Of a DNA stretch of 64,000 bases, positions 1-6,666 are shown piece after piece. The notes below the pieces were generated by a model. The model saw only the letters and a list, made by a program, of their open reading frames with translations. It had not been told where the DNA came from and did no database searches. Positions within the stretch are counted from its first letter, which is position 1. Every line of letters starts with the position of its first letter. The DNA lies in NCBI RefSeq assembly GCF_001435585.1, contig NZ_AZEC01000001.1, positions 1 to 64,000 on the forward strand. The letters run 5' to 3'. The stretch comes from Schleiferilactobacillus perolens DSM 12744 (GTDB lineage Bacteria; Bacillota; Bacilli; Lactobacillales; Lactobacillaceae). The translations under genes and the position numbers were made by a program.

Positions 1-2
1 CA

Positions 3-413
3 CTCCTTGACTGCTATGGGCCGGGGACATTATTTTCCATCGAGGAGCTGACTGACATCCGTGAAACACTGGAAAAATCACCAAAGGATAAGAAATACGA
101 ACGGGTCAGCTGGCCCTTTTACCAGCTGGAACAGTTTTTGACGTACAAAGCCCAGCAGTATGGCTGTATCGTGATCAAAGTGGATGCGCACTACACCAGC
201 CAACGCTGTCCCCAGTGCGGCACCATTGACAAGCGCGCTCGCAATCACCAGCACCACGAGTACCATTGCCAGCAGTGCGACTGCCGCACTAATGATGATC
301 GCGTCGCGGCGATGAACCTGGCCGAACTTGGCCGGCGTTATTTGGCCGGGGACAAAGAGCCGTCGTTTGACTCAAAGAAGCAAAAGAAAACAAAACGGTC
401 GGGCATGGCCTGA
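3..413 (+). CDS. tnpB: TnpB-type (IS200/IS605 OrfB) protein, 3' part only
   Basis: The reading frame is open from the window edge to a TGA at 411-413, so the N-terminal part lies outside the window. The visible C-terminus has the TnpB zinc-ribbon: CPQCG followed about 20 residues later by CQQC, then the NDDRVAAMNLAELG stretch that contains the last acidic residue of the RuvC nuclease domain in this family, and a basic tail. TnpB proteins are RNA-guided endonucleases carried by IS605-type elements and promote retention of the element. The right-end hairpin of such an element follows at 541-570, so this is the 3' half of an insertion sequence. Whether the full gene is intact, and whether a TnpA transposase is present, cannot be seen. 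Confidence 0.85.
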   Translation, partial: LLDCYGPGTLFSIEELTDIRETLEKSPKDKKYERVSWPFYQLEQFLTYKAQQYGCIVIKVDAHYTSQRCPQCGTIDKRARNHQHHEYHCQQCDCRTNDDRVAAMNLAELGRRYLAGDKEPSFDSKKQKKTKRSGMA

Positions 414-580
414 CTTGCCGTCAGGGCGTTGTCAACCGCCCTCGGATGTAACCATTGCGTAGGAGTCGTAAGACGTTTGGACTACAGTTTCTCAATGGTA
501 CCAAGAGCAGCGCCGATCCACTGGGCGTGAGTTGCAAGTTCCCACTTCAACGACTTCGGTCGTAAGTGGGGGTAGTTGAC
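414..580 (+). ncRNA. Candidate reRNA/omega RNA and right end of the TnpB element
   Basis: Non-coding stretch directly after the tnpB stop. It holds a two-tier hairpin at 541-570: outer arms CCCACTT/AAGTGGG and inner arms ACGAC/GTCGT around a TTCG loop, followed by GGTAGTTGAC. Subterminal hairpins at the right end and a TTGAC-like cleavage motif are typical of IS605-family elements, and the guide RNA of TnpB is usually made from the tnpB 3' end through this region. The RNA assignment and the right boundary near 580 are inference from position and structure. Confidence 0.45.
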
Positions 581-702
581 TTTACTGGAATGGCCGCCGA
601 ATTGCGTGAAATTATCATTGTCAGGCTGCACAGTGGTAGTATTGATTTTAGTGCTATACAATTGTAAGTGAAGGATTTTGAATATGAAATTGGGGGTTAT
701 TA

Positions 703-1197
703 ATGATGGCAAAGAAGCAATTTTCAATTCATCATGCATTAGCAGCTGGGGCTGTCGCTGGGACGGTTTCGGGTTTCGTTAAACTTGGGTGGGAGAACAT
801 CCTGCCGCCGCGGACCCCAGAGCGGGATGCCACGAATCCGCCGCAGCAATTTCTGGAACAACTCGGTTTGCCCAAAAAACTGGCCCATGCCACTTTCCAC
901 TATAACGGTCATGACATTCCTTGGACCAGTCTGGCCATTCACTTTGGCTTCTCCACTAGTCTTGCCATGCTTTACGCGGTAGTGCGCCATTATATGCCAT
1001 TAGCCAAACTGGGCAAAGGGACCGTCTGGGGCTTGGGCGTCTGGTCGGTGGCCCACTTAGCGGCTATGCCCGCGATTGGTACCGTGCCGCCAGCCAAGGA
1101 TCAGCCGATGGAAGAACACATTTCGGAAGCACTGGGCCATGCCATTTGGAACTGGGTCAATGAACTGGTCCTTGAAGAAATGGAAGATAAGAAATAA
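703..1197 (+). CDS. YagU-family (DUF1440) membrane protein
   Basis: 164 residues. The N-terminal ALAAGAVAGTVSGFVKLGWENILPPR pattern, the internal hydrophobic segments (about 85-105 and 110-130) and the HISEALGHAIWNW tail match the YagU/DUF1440 family of small inner-membrane proteins. Escherichia coli YagU has been linked to acid tolerance; the role here is unknown. ATG codons at 703 and 706 are both usable and the GGGGGT upstream (about 689-694) does not decide between them. It is followed after one base by a parS-like palindrome and then a sugar symporter on the same strand, so the two genes may be co-transcribed. Confidence 0.8.
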   Translation: MMAKKQFSIHHALAAGAVAGTVSGFVKLGWENILPPRTPERDATNPPQQFLEQLGLPKKLAHATFHYNGHDIPWTSLAIHFGFSTSLAMLYAVVRHYMPLAKLGKGTVWGLGVWSVAHLAAMPAIGTVPPAKDQPMEEHISEALGHAIWNWVNELVLEEMEDKK

Positions 1198-1198
1198 C

Positions 1199-1214
1199 TG
1201 TTTCACGTGAAACG
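1199..1214. other. parS: parS-like ParB (Spo0J) binding site
   Basis: TGTTTCACGTGAAACG matches 15 of 16 positions of the bacterial parS consensus TGTTTCACGTGAAACA and contains a perfect 14-bp palindrome. It sits between the YagU-like gene and the symporter gene. parS sites nucleate ParB spreading and cluster around the replication origin, so this site and the one at 13646-13661 suggest an origin-proximal location. No parB or oriC is in the window. Confidence 0.7.
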
Positions 1215-1224
1215 GGGAAAAGAG

Positions 1225-2559
1225 ATGGGGCGTATGCACCGGTCGAATTGGCAGACACGCTGGCCGGAACGGATCAGCTACGGTCTTAGCGACGCCGCCG
1301 ATAACTTGGTCTTCCAAATGATGACCATGTACCTGTTGTTTTTCTACACAGATGTTTATGGCTTACAGGCGGGGGATGTGGCGGTACTGTTCATTGTCGC
1401 CCGCATCGCGGATGTCGTCGAGAGCCCGTTAGTCGGCCTCATGATCGACCACACCCATTCCCGTTTCGGTAAATCGCGACCGTTTTTCCTCTGGTATGCG
1501 GTGCCTTATGTGGTGTTTGCCGTGCTCACCTTTGTCACGCCGCCACTGCACTACGGCGTTAAGCTCGCATGGGCCTACGTGACTTACTTAGGACTGGGTT
1601 TTCTATACACCGCCGTCAACTTACCGATCACGTCAGTCCTGCCGACTTTGTCGGATAATGACCGTGAACTCACATTGCTGGGGGTGATTCGCCAATTCTT
1701 CGGCAGTGCGGTCCAGATCATCGTGGCGGTCTTCACACTTCCGTTGGTGGCCGCATTTGGTGGCGGTAATGAGCAAAAGGGATTTTTGCTTACCATTAGT
1801 ATGTTCGCCGTGATCTCTTTGGGACTCATCTTGAATACATTCCTGCAGATTCGCGAACGGCACAGCCAACCAGAAATTGCCCACCAGCCATGGCGTAAAG
1901 TCGTCAAAGCGGCCGGCCAAAATAAACCGTGGCTAGTCTTGTCCGGCGTGATCTTTCTCTTCTGGCTGGTCACGGCCATCAAGAACCAGACGACCGTGTA
2001 TTACTTCAAGTACGTCTTCAACAATCAAAACTTGGTCTCTTACGCCAATAGTTTCACGTTCACGTCCCTGATCGGCGTGATTCTGATTATGTCGTTATCA
2101 GCCACCCACGGCAATAAGCGGACGATGGCCACCGGCATGTGGGTCGCGCTGGCGGGCCAGGTCGTGTTAGCCATTGGCGTATATACACATACGCTACCGA
2201 TTATCTTCGCCGCCACCGCCATTAATGGGATTGGTCAAGGGATGGTGGTTGGTCTCGTATCGATCATGATTGCGGACACGATTCGCTATGGCATGAAGGT
2301 TTTAGGCGTTCAAGCGGAAGGTATCTTTTCCTCCGCCAACGACCTCGGCGTCAATCTGGGGTTGGGCTTAGGCGGATTAATCACCGGCGGGCTTTTCGAC
2401 CTGGCCGGGTATATCCCGAACCACGCCCAAAACGCGGGCACGATTGCGATGATCAACGCCAACTATGTGTGGATTCCGTTGGTCGTTTATCTGGTAATGA
2501 TCGCGCTGCTGCATTTCTATGACGAAAAGGCCTTGAACGCGGCTATTAAATCGCATTAA
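1225..2559 (+). CDS. GPH-family (glycoside-pentoside-hexuronide) cation:sugar symporter
   Basis: About 444 residues with 12 predicted membrane segments and the signature N-terminus SYGLSDAADNLVFQMMTMYLLFFYTDVYG seen in XynP/MelB/UidB-like GPH transporters. The following loop carries the family motif DHTHSRFGKSRPFFLW. These carriers import glycosides, pentosides or hexuronides with H+ or Na+. The frame is open from a GTG at 1207, but that codon lies inside the parS-like palindrome; ATG 1225, behind GGGGA, or ATG 1234 are more plausible starts. The substrate is not evident because no hydrolase is adjacent. A strong terminator follows immediately. Confidence 0.85.
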   Translation: MGRMHRSNWQTRWPERISYGLSDAADNLVFQMMTMYLLFFYTDVYGLQAGDVAVLFIVARIADVVESPLVGLMIDHTHSRFGKSRPFFLWYAVPYVVFAVLTFVTPPLHYGVKLAWAYVTYLGLGFLYTAVNLPITSVLPTLSDNDRELTLLGVIRQFFGSAVQIIVAVFTLPLVAAFGGGNEQKGFLLTISMFAVISLGLILNTFLQIRERHSQPEIAHQPWRKVVKAAGQNKPWLVLSGVIFLFWLVTAIKNQTTVYYFKYVFNNQNLVSYANSFTFTSLIGVILIMSLSATHGNKRTMATGMWVALAGQVVLAIGVYTHTLPIIFAATAINGIGQGMVVGLVSIMIADTIRYGMKVLGVQAEGIFSSANDLGVNLGLGLGGLITGGLFDLAGYIPNHAQNAGTIAMINANYVWIPLVVYLVMIALLHFYDEKALNAAIKSH

Positions 2560-2608
2560 AAAAGTCGGCTTGCTTCCCATCCACGGATGAGGGGCAGGCC
2601 GACTTTTG
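2558..2608 (+). terminator. Rho-independent terminator after the GPH symporter
   Basis: Arms AAGTCGGCTTGC and GCAGGCCGACTT pair around an irregular loop and end in TTTT. The stem starts right after the symporter stop codon. Confidence 0.75.
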
Positions 2609-2712
2609 ACAGCGAGACACGAAACGATAATGCCACCAGCAGATGACCGCCTGCGCTTTTTCGGTATACGCCGCGCAGCGCTGTCGTATCTACAAAGGGT
2701 GAAACAAGCTAA

Positions 2713-3111
2713 TTATTGCCGCGTGCGAATTTCGTACTTAATGAGGCGAGGTTTCCAGGAACGGCTCGCCAGATCTTCGTTGTGCGCAGCCAAACTAATG
2801 GTTACCAAGGAACAAGCAATCATGCCCAGGATCGCCAACACGCTGATTGCGAAACTATTCAGGTTCAACAGTGCCGCCACCAGTAAAGCGAGTGCCACGG
2901 TGGCGGACAAGTCAGCTGCGTTAATGCGGTGGTCGAAAGCTTGATGGTACCGGGTCCGGGCCAAGGCGGTCCTCACCTGCTGAGTGTTTGTACAAGTCTT
3001 AGCGATTGCCCGGTGTAAACGCACCAGAACGCGGCGTTCTTGGATGTAATCGGAGAACACCAGCACACTGATTACCGTGACGATCGTGTTGAGCAACAAA
3101 GAAACAGACAT
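2713..3111 (-). CDS. Small membrane protein of unknown function
   Basis: 132 residues with a short N-terminal hydrophobic segment (about 5-20), then a basic cytoplasmic-looking region (RRVLVRLHRAIAK), and two further membrane segments at roughly 68-85 and 88-108, ending in a charged tail. No family was recognised. A purine-rich GAGAGAGG precedes the ATG at about 11-nt spacing. It is a single-gene unit on the minus strand between a terminator on the left and the palindromes at 3195-3290 on the right. Coding status rests on length, ribosome binding site and coherent hydrophobic pattern. Confidence 0.6.
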   Translation of the reverse strand: MSVSLLLNTIVTVISVLVFSDYIQERRVLVRLHRAIAKTCTNTQQVRTALARTRYHQAFDHRINAADLSATVALALLVAALLNLNSFAISVLAILGMIACSLVTISLAAHNEDLASRSWKPRLIKYEIRTRQ

Positions 3112-3194
3112 TTTTAGATAACCCTCTCTCGAACAGGGTCATCTGCTGGCACATTTTATTATGAATAAAAATCAAGAAATCGCAAGCAATCAGA

Positions 3195-3227
3195 GGGCAA
3201 AACCGAGCGCTCTGCTCGGCTTTGCCC
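3195..3227. repeat. Large palindrome (REP-like or terminator without T-run)
   Basis: GGGCAAAACCGAGC and GCTCGGCTTTGCCC form a 14-bp stem with one mismatch around a GCTCT loop. A second, shorter GGGCA/TGCCC hairpin follows at about 3257-3285 and the words GGGCAAAGC/GGGCAGAG recur between them. It lies just downstream of the minus-strand phosphoesterase gene, so it may end its transcript, but neither strand has a T-run after the stem. Confidence 0.5.
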
Positions 3228-3288
3228 GTTTCGATGTATGACTCGGTTCTCCCTGGGCAACTCTGCCCGTTTCTGCGGGCAAAGCGAA

Positions 3289-4227
3289 TCAACGGTTCAA
3301 CGCATCCAATTCCCCAATAATCGCGTTCACCTCAACCAAATCATCCGCCACGGCACCGGAGGCCAATGGATGACCGCCACCGCCATGTTTGATCGCCAAC
3401 GGTTGGATCGGGATCGTCTTACTGCGCAGTTCCACCCGATACTTACCGTCAGGGCGTTCAGTGAAGACTGCCCAATCTTTGATCGTGTTCAATTTACCAA
3501 TGAATCCCACGGCAGACTGTTCTTGACCGTTATGCAAATCAAGCTCGTGGATCAAATCCTGGCTGACGATCAGTGATCCCGCACCGTGGTCGGACACTGC
3601 CACATGGGTTAACGCGTAACCCAATAACTTGGCCACTTTCGGCGAAAACTCATCTTCCCGCCGCCCAATCGCGGGTGCATCAATCCCGGTACGGAGCAGA
3701 TCGGCGGCCACTTCATGGGTGCGCGGAGTGGTCAGATCATACAGGAACCGGCCCGTGTCTCCGATAATACCCGCATACAAACAAGCAGCGGCCTCTTTGG
3801 TCAGCTGCAAATCGTCGGAATAAGTGATCAGATCAGCGACCATTTCGGAACAGCTGGATGCTTCTGGGTCGACCCATTGAATATCGCCAAATGGTTCGCG
3901 GTTCGGATGGTGATCAATTTTGATTAGCTGTTGCCCCAACGTATATTCATCCCCGGCGATCCGTGCCGTATTGGCTGTATCGATCACAATCACCAAGGCA
4001 CCTTGATAAATGCTTTGATCAATCGTCTGTTGCGGTCCGATCCACGCCAATGTGGGCGCGTCCGGCCCCACAGCGTATATATTTTTATCTGGAAAAGCAT
4101 GCCGTAGCACAGTGGCCAATCCCACTTGTGAGCCAATGGCATCCGGATCGGGATTCAAGTGCCGGTGAATAATGATGGTGTCGTACTGATGAATCGCAGT
4201 CAAAACCTGCGCGATTGCGTCTTGCAT
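3289..4227 (-). CDS. nrnA: DHH-family phosphoesterase, NrnA-like oligoribonuclease/pAp phosphatase
   Basis: 312 residues, the usual length for NrnA. The DHH catalytic domain shows HRHLNPDPDAIGS (motif I), VIDTAN (II), KIDHHPN (III, the DHH motif) and GIIGDTGRF (IV), all metal-binding. The C-terminal DHHA1 domain ends with KHGGGGHPLASGA, the GGGH substrate-binding loop. Family members degrade 2-5-mer RNA and dephosphorylate pAp; some relatives cleave c-di-AMP or pApA. It is cytoplasmic and monocistronic, with a GGAGG site 9 nt before the ATG. The exact substrate preference cannot be read from sequence. Confidence 0.85.
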   Translation of the reverse strand: MQDAIAQVLTAIHQYDTIIIHRHLNPDPDAIGSQVGLATVLRHAFPDKNIYAVGPDAPTLAWIGPQQTIDQSIYQGALVIVIDTANTARIAGDEYTLGQQLIKIDHHPNREPFGDIQWVDPEASSCSEMVADLITYSDDLQLTKEAAACLYAGIIGDTGRFLYDLTTPRTHEVAADLLRTGIDAPAIGRREDEFSPKVAKLLGYALTHVAVSDHGAGSLIVSQDLIHELDLHNGQEQSAVGFIGKLNTIKDWAVFTERPDGKYRVELRSKTIPIQPLAIKHGGGGHPLASGAVADDLVEVNAIIGELDALNR

Positions 4228-4324
4228 GATTGAATGCCTCCAAGTCGTATTTGCTTTACTGTCTATATCATAGCGCAGAAAAGCCGGTGATACAGGCTAG
4301 TGAGTCGATGAGCCGAGCTGAAAG

Positions 4325-4353
4325 TTCAAACACTTCTCGTCATTTGGTATACT
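4325..4353 (+). promoter_or_regulatory. Promoter of the candidate small RNA
   Basis: TTCAAA (4325-4330), a 17-nt spacer and TATACT (4348-4353) on the plus strand. The predicted start near 4360 opens a 270-nt stretch that contains no convincing gene and ends in a strong terminator. Confidence 0.6.
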
Positions 4354-4359
4354 ATGTGT

Positions 4360-4631
4360 GATTCAGGAGGAGTTTGATGGCAGCTCCTCTCTAAAACATA
4401 ACAAACCATCCTGACGCGGCAACGTGTTTGGCTTGCGGATTAGCTGTTGAGAGAAATTTTTTGGCTGGTTATACCGACAAGCATGATGCGAGGGATTTCG
4501 AAGGCAGACCCTGGCTAAATAGAAAAAGCCGACATACAGATTAGAGAGGGCTTTGGGAGTGTACCCTGGCTAACAGAAGAACTCCTAAAAGAGATAAACC
4601 AGTACTCAGTTAAATCGGGTGCTGGTTTTTT
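4360..4631 (+). ncRNA. Candidate structured small RNA of about 270 nt
   Basis: This gene-free stretch lies between a good promoter (4325-4353) and an intrinsic terminator whose arms AAACCAGTAC/GTGCTGGTTT (4596-4627) pair over 10 positions and run into TTTTTT. AGGAGTT (4368-4374) can pair with AACTCCT (4580-4586), which would close most of the molecule. An 11-nt word ACCCTGGCTAA occurs twice (about 4508 and 4563). The only ribosome-binding-site-like AGGAGG (4365-4370) is followed by a 5-codon ORF (ATG at 4377). No known riboswitch, tmRNA, RNase P or SRP signature was recognised; a 6S-like long hairpin is possible. Identity is unknown. Confidence 0.45.
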
Positions 4632-4683
4632 GCGAGTGGATGCCCGTGCTGTCTTGGAAGTAATTTTTAGATATTTGGAGTCA

Positions 4684-4730
4684 CAAAAAGGCACATGTGA
4701 TATCGGCCGGAATGGGCCGATCACATGTGT
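4684..4730 (-). terminator. Terminator of the 55-residue protein gene
   Basis: On the minus strand CACATGTGATCGGCC pairs with GGCCGATATCACATGTG, with a 2-nt bulge, and is followed by TTTTTG. It lies 14 nt past the stop of the small gene at 4745-4912. Confidence 0.75.
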
Positions 4731-4744
4731 CTTAAGCTGTGTTT

Positions 4745-4912
4745 TTATAGCTGCTCAGGATCAACAAAGAAAGTCACTTCGCCAGTCGTTGGATCAACAC
4801 GGGCAAAAACTTCAACTTGCTTGCCCAAAATGGCGTTATCCTTTGTCAAAAAAGTTTTTCCTACGCCACTAATCGTCACGGTTTTCAAAAGATAGCGATC
4901 ATTACTAGCCAT
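4745..4912 (-). CDS. Small conserved-looking protein, unknown function
   Basis: 55 residues from the ATG at 4912 (MASNDRYLL...), chosen because a GGGGGG stretch lies 7 nt upstream; an ATG at 4918 is also in frame. The sequence (TVTISGVGKTFLTKDNAILGKQVEVFARVDP, then TGEVTFFVDPEQL) has the alternating pattern of a small all-beta protein and no membrane segment. The frame has its own terminator downstream. No family was recognised and there is no informative neighbour. Confidence 0.6.
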   Translation of the reverse strand: MASNDRYLLKTVTISGVGKTFLTKDNAILGKQVEVFARVDPTTGEVTFFVDPEQL

Positions 4913-5018
4913 CGTCATGCCCCCCACAAACAGTGAATTAGATAGTGTTGCTTTGTGGGTATTGTACTGCACATGTGGAAAAGCCGTTAACTACTTGCAT
5001 CAAAGGTCAGTGAAAGCT

Positions 5019-6020
5019 TTACTTTGCGGAGTTAGCCAAGATGTTATCGATTTTCTGTAATTCCTCGGCAGTGAAGTCCAAATGATCCAATGCCTTCACG
5101 TTGTCCACGACTTGACTCGGCCGGCTGGCACCAATCAGAACACTGGCAATTTCCGGTACCCGCAGGTTCCAGGCCAGGGCCATTTCTGCCAGACTTTGAC
5201 CACGGACAGCCGCCACATCGTTCAACTGCTTCACCGTGTTGAGCGTCTTTTCGACTTGATCTTCATGAAGAAATGGAATGGTCGACTTAGCCGCCCGGGA
5301 ATCCTTGGGGATGCCGTGCAGATAACGATCCGTCAGCAATCCTTGCGCCAGCGAACTGAAGCTGACCGCGGCCTTGTGTTCCGCCCGCAAAACAGGGAAC
5401 AGGTCCTTTTCAATATGCCGATCAAACATGTTGTAGCGGGGTTGATGAATGATAAATGGTGTCTTCAAGTCCTTGAAGATGGCCGCGATCGCCTTGGTCT
5501 GGGCACCGTCATAGTTGGAAATGCCGACATACAGGGTCTTGCCTTCTCGAACGAGTTGATCCAGGGCCAGGGCCGTTTCTTCCACCGGTGTTTCTGGGTC
5601 AGGCCGGTGGGTGTAAAAGATGTCAAAATAATCCAAGCCAGTCCGCGCTAAGCTCTGGTTGGCACTGGCAATAATGCTCTTACGGGAGCCCCAGTTGCCA
5701 TAAGGGCCAGGCCACATCAGATAACCGGCCTTGCTGGCGATGACCATTTCGTCCCGGTAAGGTTTCATATCGGAGGCCATGATCCGGCCGAAGTTTTCCT
5801 CGGCACTGCCCGGGATTGGGCCATAGTTATTGGCCAGATCGAAGTAGGTGATTCCCAGATCAAAGGCCTGATGGATAATGGCCTTTTGATTTTCCAACGG
5901 GTCCACACTGCCGAAGTTATTCCATAACCCGAGGGCGATGGCGGATACTTTCAAGCCGCTTTGACCGACACGATTGTAAATCATTTTGTCGTAACGTTGT
6001 GCGTTTGCTAAATAGACCAT
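5019..6020 (-). CDS. Aldo/keto reductase (YghZ/voltage-channel beta-subunit-like clade)
   Basis: 333 residues from the ATG at 6020, which follows AAGGAG at good spacing; the frame extends upstream to 6056 but without a site. The NADPH-dependent AKR fold is indicated by GLWNNFG, the FDLANNYG active-site segment containing Asp and Tyr, SKAGYLMWPGPYG, DYFDIFYTHRPDP, and the C-terminal cofactor-binding IGASRPSQVVDNV. This clade includes E. coli YghZ, which reduces L-glyceraldehyde 3-phosphate and methylglyoxal. It is transcribed divergently from a MerR regulator through a MerR-type 19-bp-spacer promoter, so induction by a reactive electrophile or aldehyde is a reasonable inference. Confidence 0.85.
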   Translation of the reverse strand: MVYLANAQRYDKMIYNRVGQSGLKVSAIALGLWNNFGSVDPLENQKAIIHQAFDLGITYFDLANNYGPIPGSAEENFGRIMASDMKPYRDEMVIASKAGYLMWPGPYGNWGSRKSIIASANQSLARTGLDYFDIFYTHRPDPETPVEETALALDQLVREGKTLYVGISNYDGAQTKAIAAIFKDLKTPFIIHQPRYNMFDRHIEKDLFPVLRAEHKAAVSFSSLAQGLLTDRYLHGIPKDSRAAKSTIPFLHEDQVEKTLNTVKQLNDVAAVRGQSLAEMALAWNLRVPEIASVLIGASRPSQVVDNVKALDHLDFTAEELQKIDNILANSAK

Positions 6021-6051
6021 TGATTTTCGCTCCTTATTAATTGATACTCTT

Positions 6052-6082
6052 AGCATAGCGCTTCAAGCTGGCTTGAAGTCAA
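6052..6082 (-). promoter_or_regulatory. MerR-type operator-promoter for the aldo/keto reductase
   Basis: On the minus strand TTGACT (6082-6077) and TATGCT (6057-6052) are separated by 19 nt, the overlong spacing typical of MerR-activated promoters. The inverted repeat CTTCAAG-CTGG-CTTGAAG (6061-6078) sits inside the spacer, exactly where MerR proteins bind and untwist DNA. The adjacent divergent gene encodes a MerR protein. Confidence 0.75.
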
Positions 6083-6094
6083 GGAGGAAATTGC

Positions 6095-6508
6095 ATGACC
6101 ACATACACAATCGGCGAGGTTGCCCAGAAGTACAATATGCGTCCGTCCACATTACGTTATTACGAGGACTTGGGATTACTTTATAATGTGCCGCGGGAAA
6201 ATGGGCACCGGGTTTATACCGACCAGCACTTGTCCCGATTGAGTACGATTTGCTGCTACAAGAACGCGGGGATGTCGCTGGATGAACTGGCGGCATTCTT
6301 CCATTACAGCGAAAGCGAAGAGGATGTGGCAAAGACGTTGGCCTTGCTGGATGAGGTGGATGACCGGATTCAGCGGCAGATCTCCGAACTGCAGGCCAAT
6401 TATCAGCAGATCCAACGTAAAAAACACTATTTTGCTGATATTCAGACCGCTTTGGCTGCGCATCAACCCCGGCCAAAGTGGGAAGATTACCGACACCAAA
6501 TCTATTAA
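6095..6508 (+). CDS. MerR-family transcriptional regulator
   Basis: 137 residues. The N-terminal winged helix-turn-helix is canonical (TYTIGEVAQKYNMRPSTLRYYEDLGLL then the wing NGHRVYTDQHLSRL), followed by a long dimerisation helix (about 80-120). The Cys pair CC near residue 52 sits in the DNA-binding domain and no C-terminal metal-binding cysteine motif is visible, so an aldehyde or stress-responsive AdhR/NmlR-like member is more likely than a metal sensor. AAGGAGG precedes the ATG by 8 nt. It is divergent from the reductase and probably controls it through the 6061-6078 repeat. Confidence 0.85.
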   Translation: MTTYTIGEVAQKYNMRPSTLRYYEDLGLLYNVPRENGHRVYTDQHLSRLSTICCYKNAGMSLDELAAFFHYSESEEDVAKTLALLDEVDDRIQRQISELQANYQQIQRKKHYFADIQTALAAHQPRPKWEDYRHQIY

Positions 6509-6516
6509 TTATGACG

Positions 6517-6539
6517 GCCGTTCTGTGTGCGGCTTTTTT
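6517..6539 (+). terminator. Weak terminator after the MerR gene
   Basis: Short GCCG/CGGC stem followed by TTTTTT just past the MerR stop codon. Confidence 0.45.
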
Positions 6540-6580
6540 AATGTCAACTTTCGTAAAAAATAACACAAAATAATGATTCA

Positions 6581-6625
6581 TTTGTTCACAAATAGGGCGT
6601 ATTATAATATATGTAAGCGCTTAAA
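6581..6625 (+). promoter_or_regulatory. Promoter with overlapping cre site upstream of DUF2264 gene
   Basis: TATAAT at 6603-6608 with a weak -35 (TTTGTT, 6581-6586). TGTAAGCGCTTAAA at 6612-6625 closely matches the CcpA consensus TGWAAGCGNTTWCA and covers the expected start site, so carbon catabolite repression is likely. Confidence 0.65.
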
Positions 6626-6666
6626 AATGTGGGAAAATAGGATTTTTGAAGGAAGGATGACGCGGG

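Noticed and set aside
4377-4394. 5-codon ORF behind AGGAGG at the start of the small RNA unit
   Set aside because: Too short to claim as a gene; the AGGAGG also takes part in pairing with the 3' side, so it is more likely structural.
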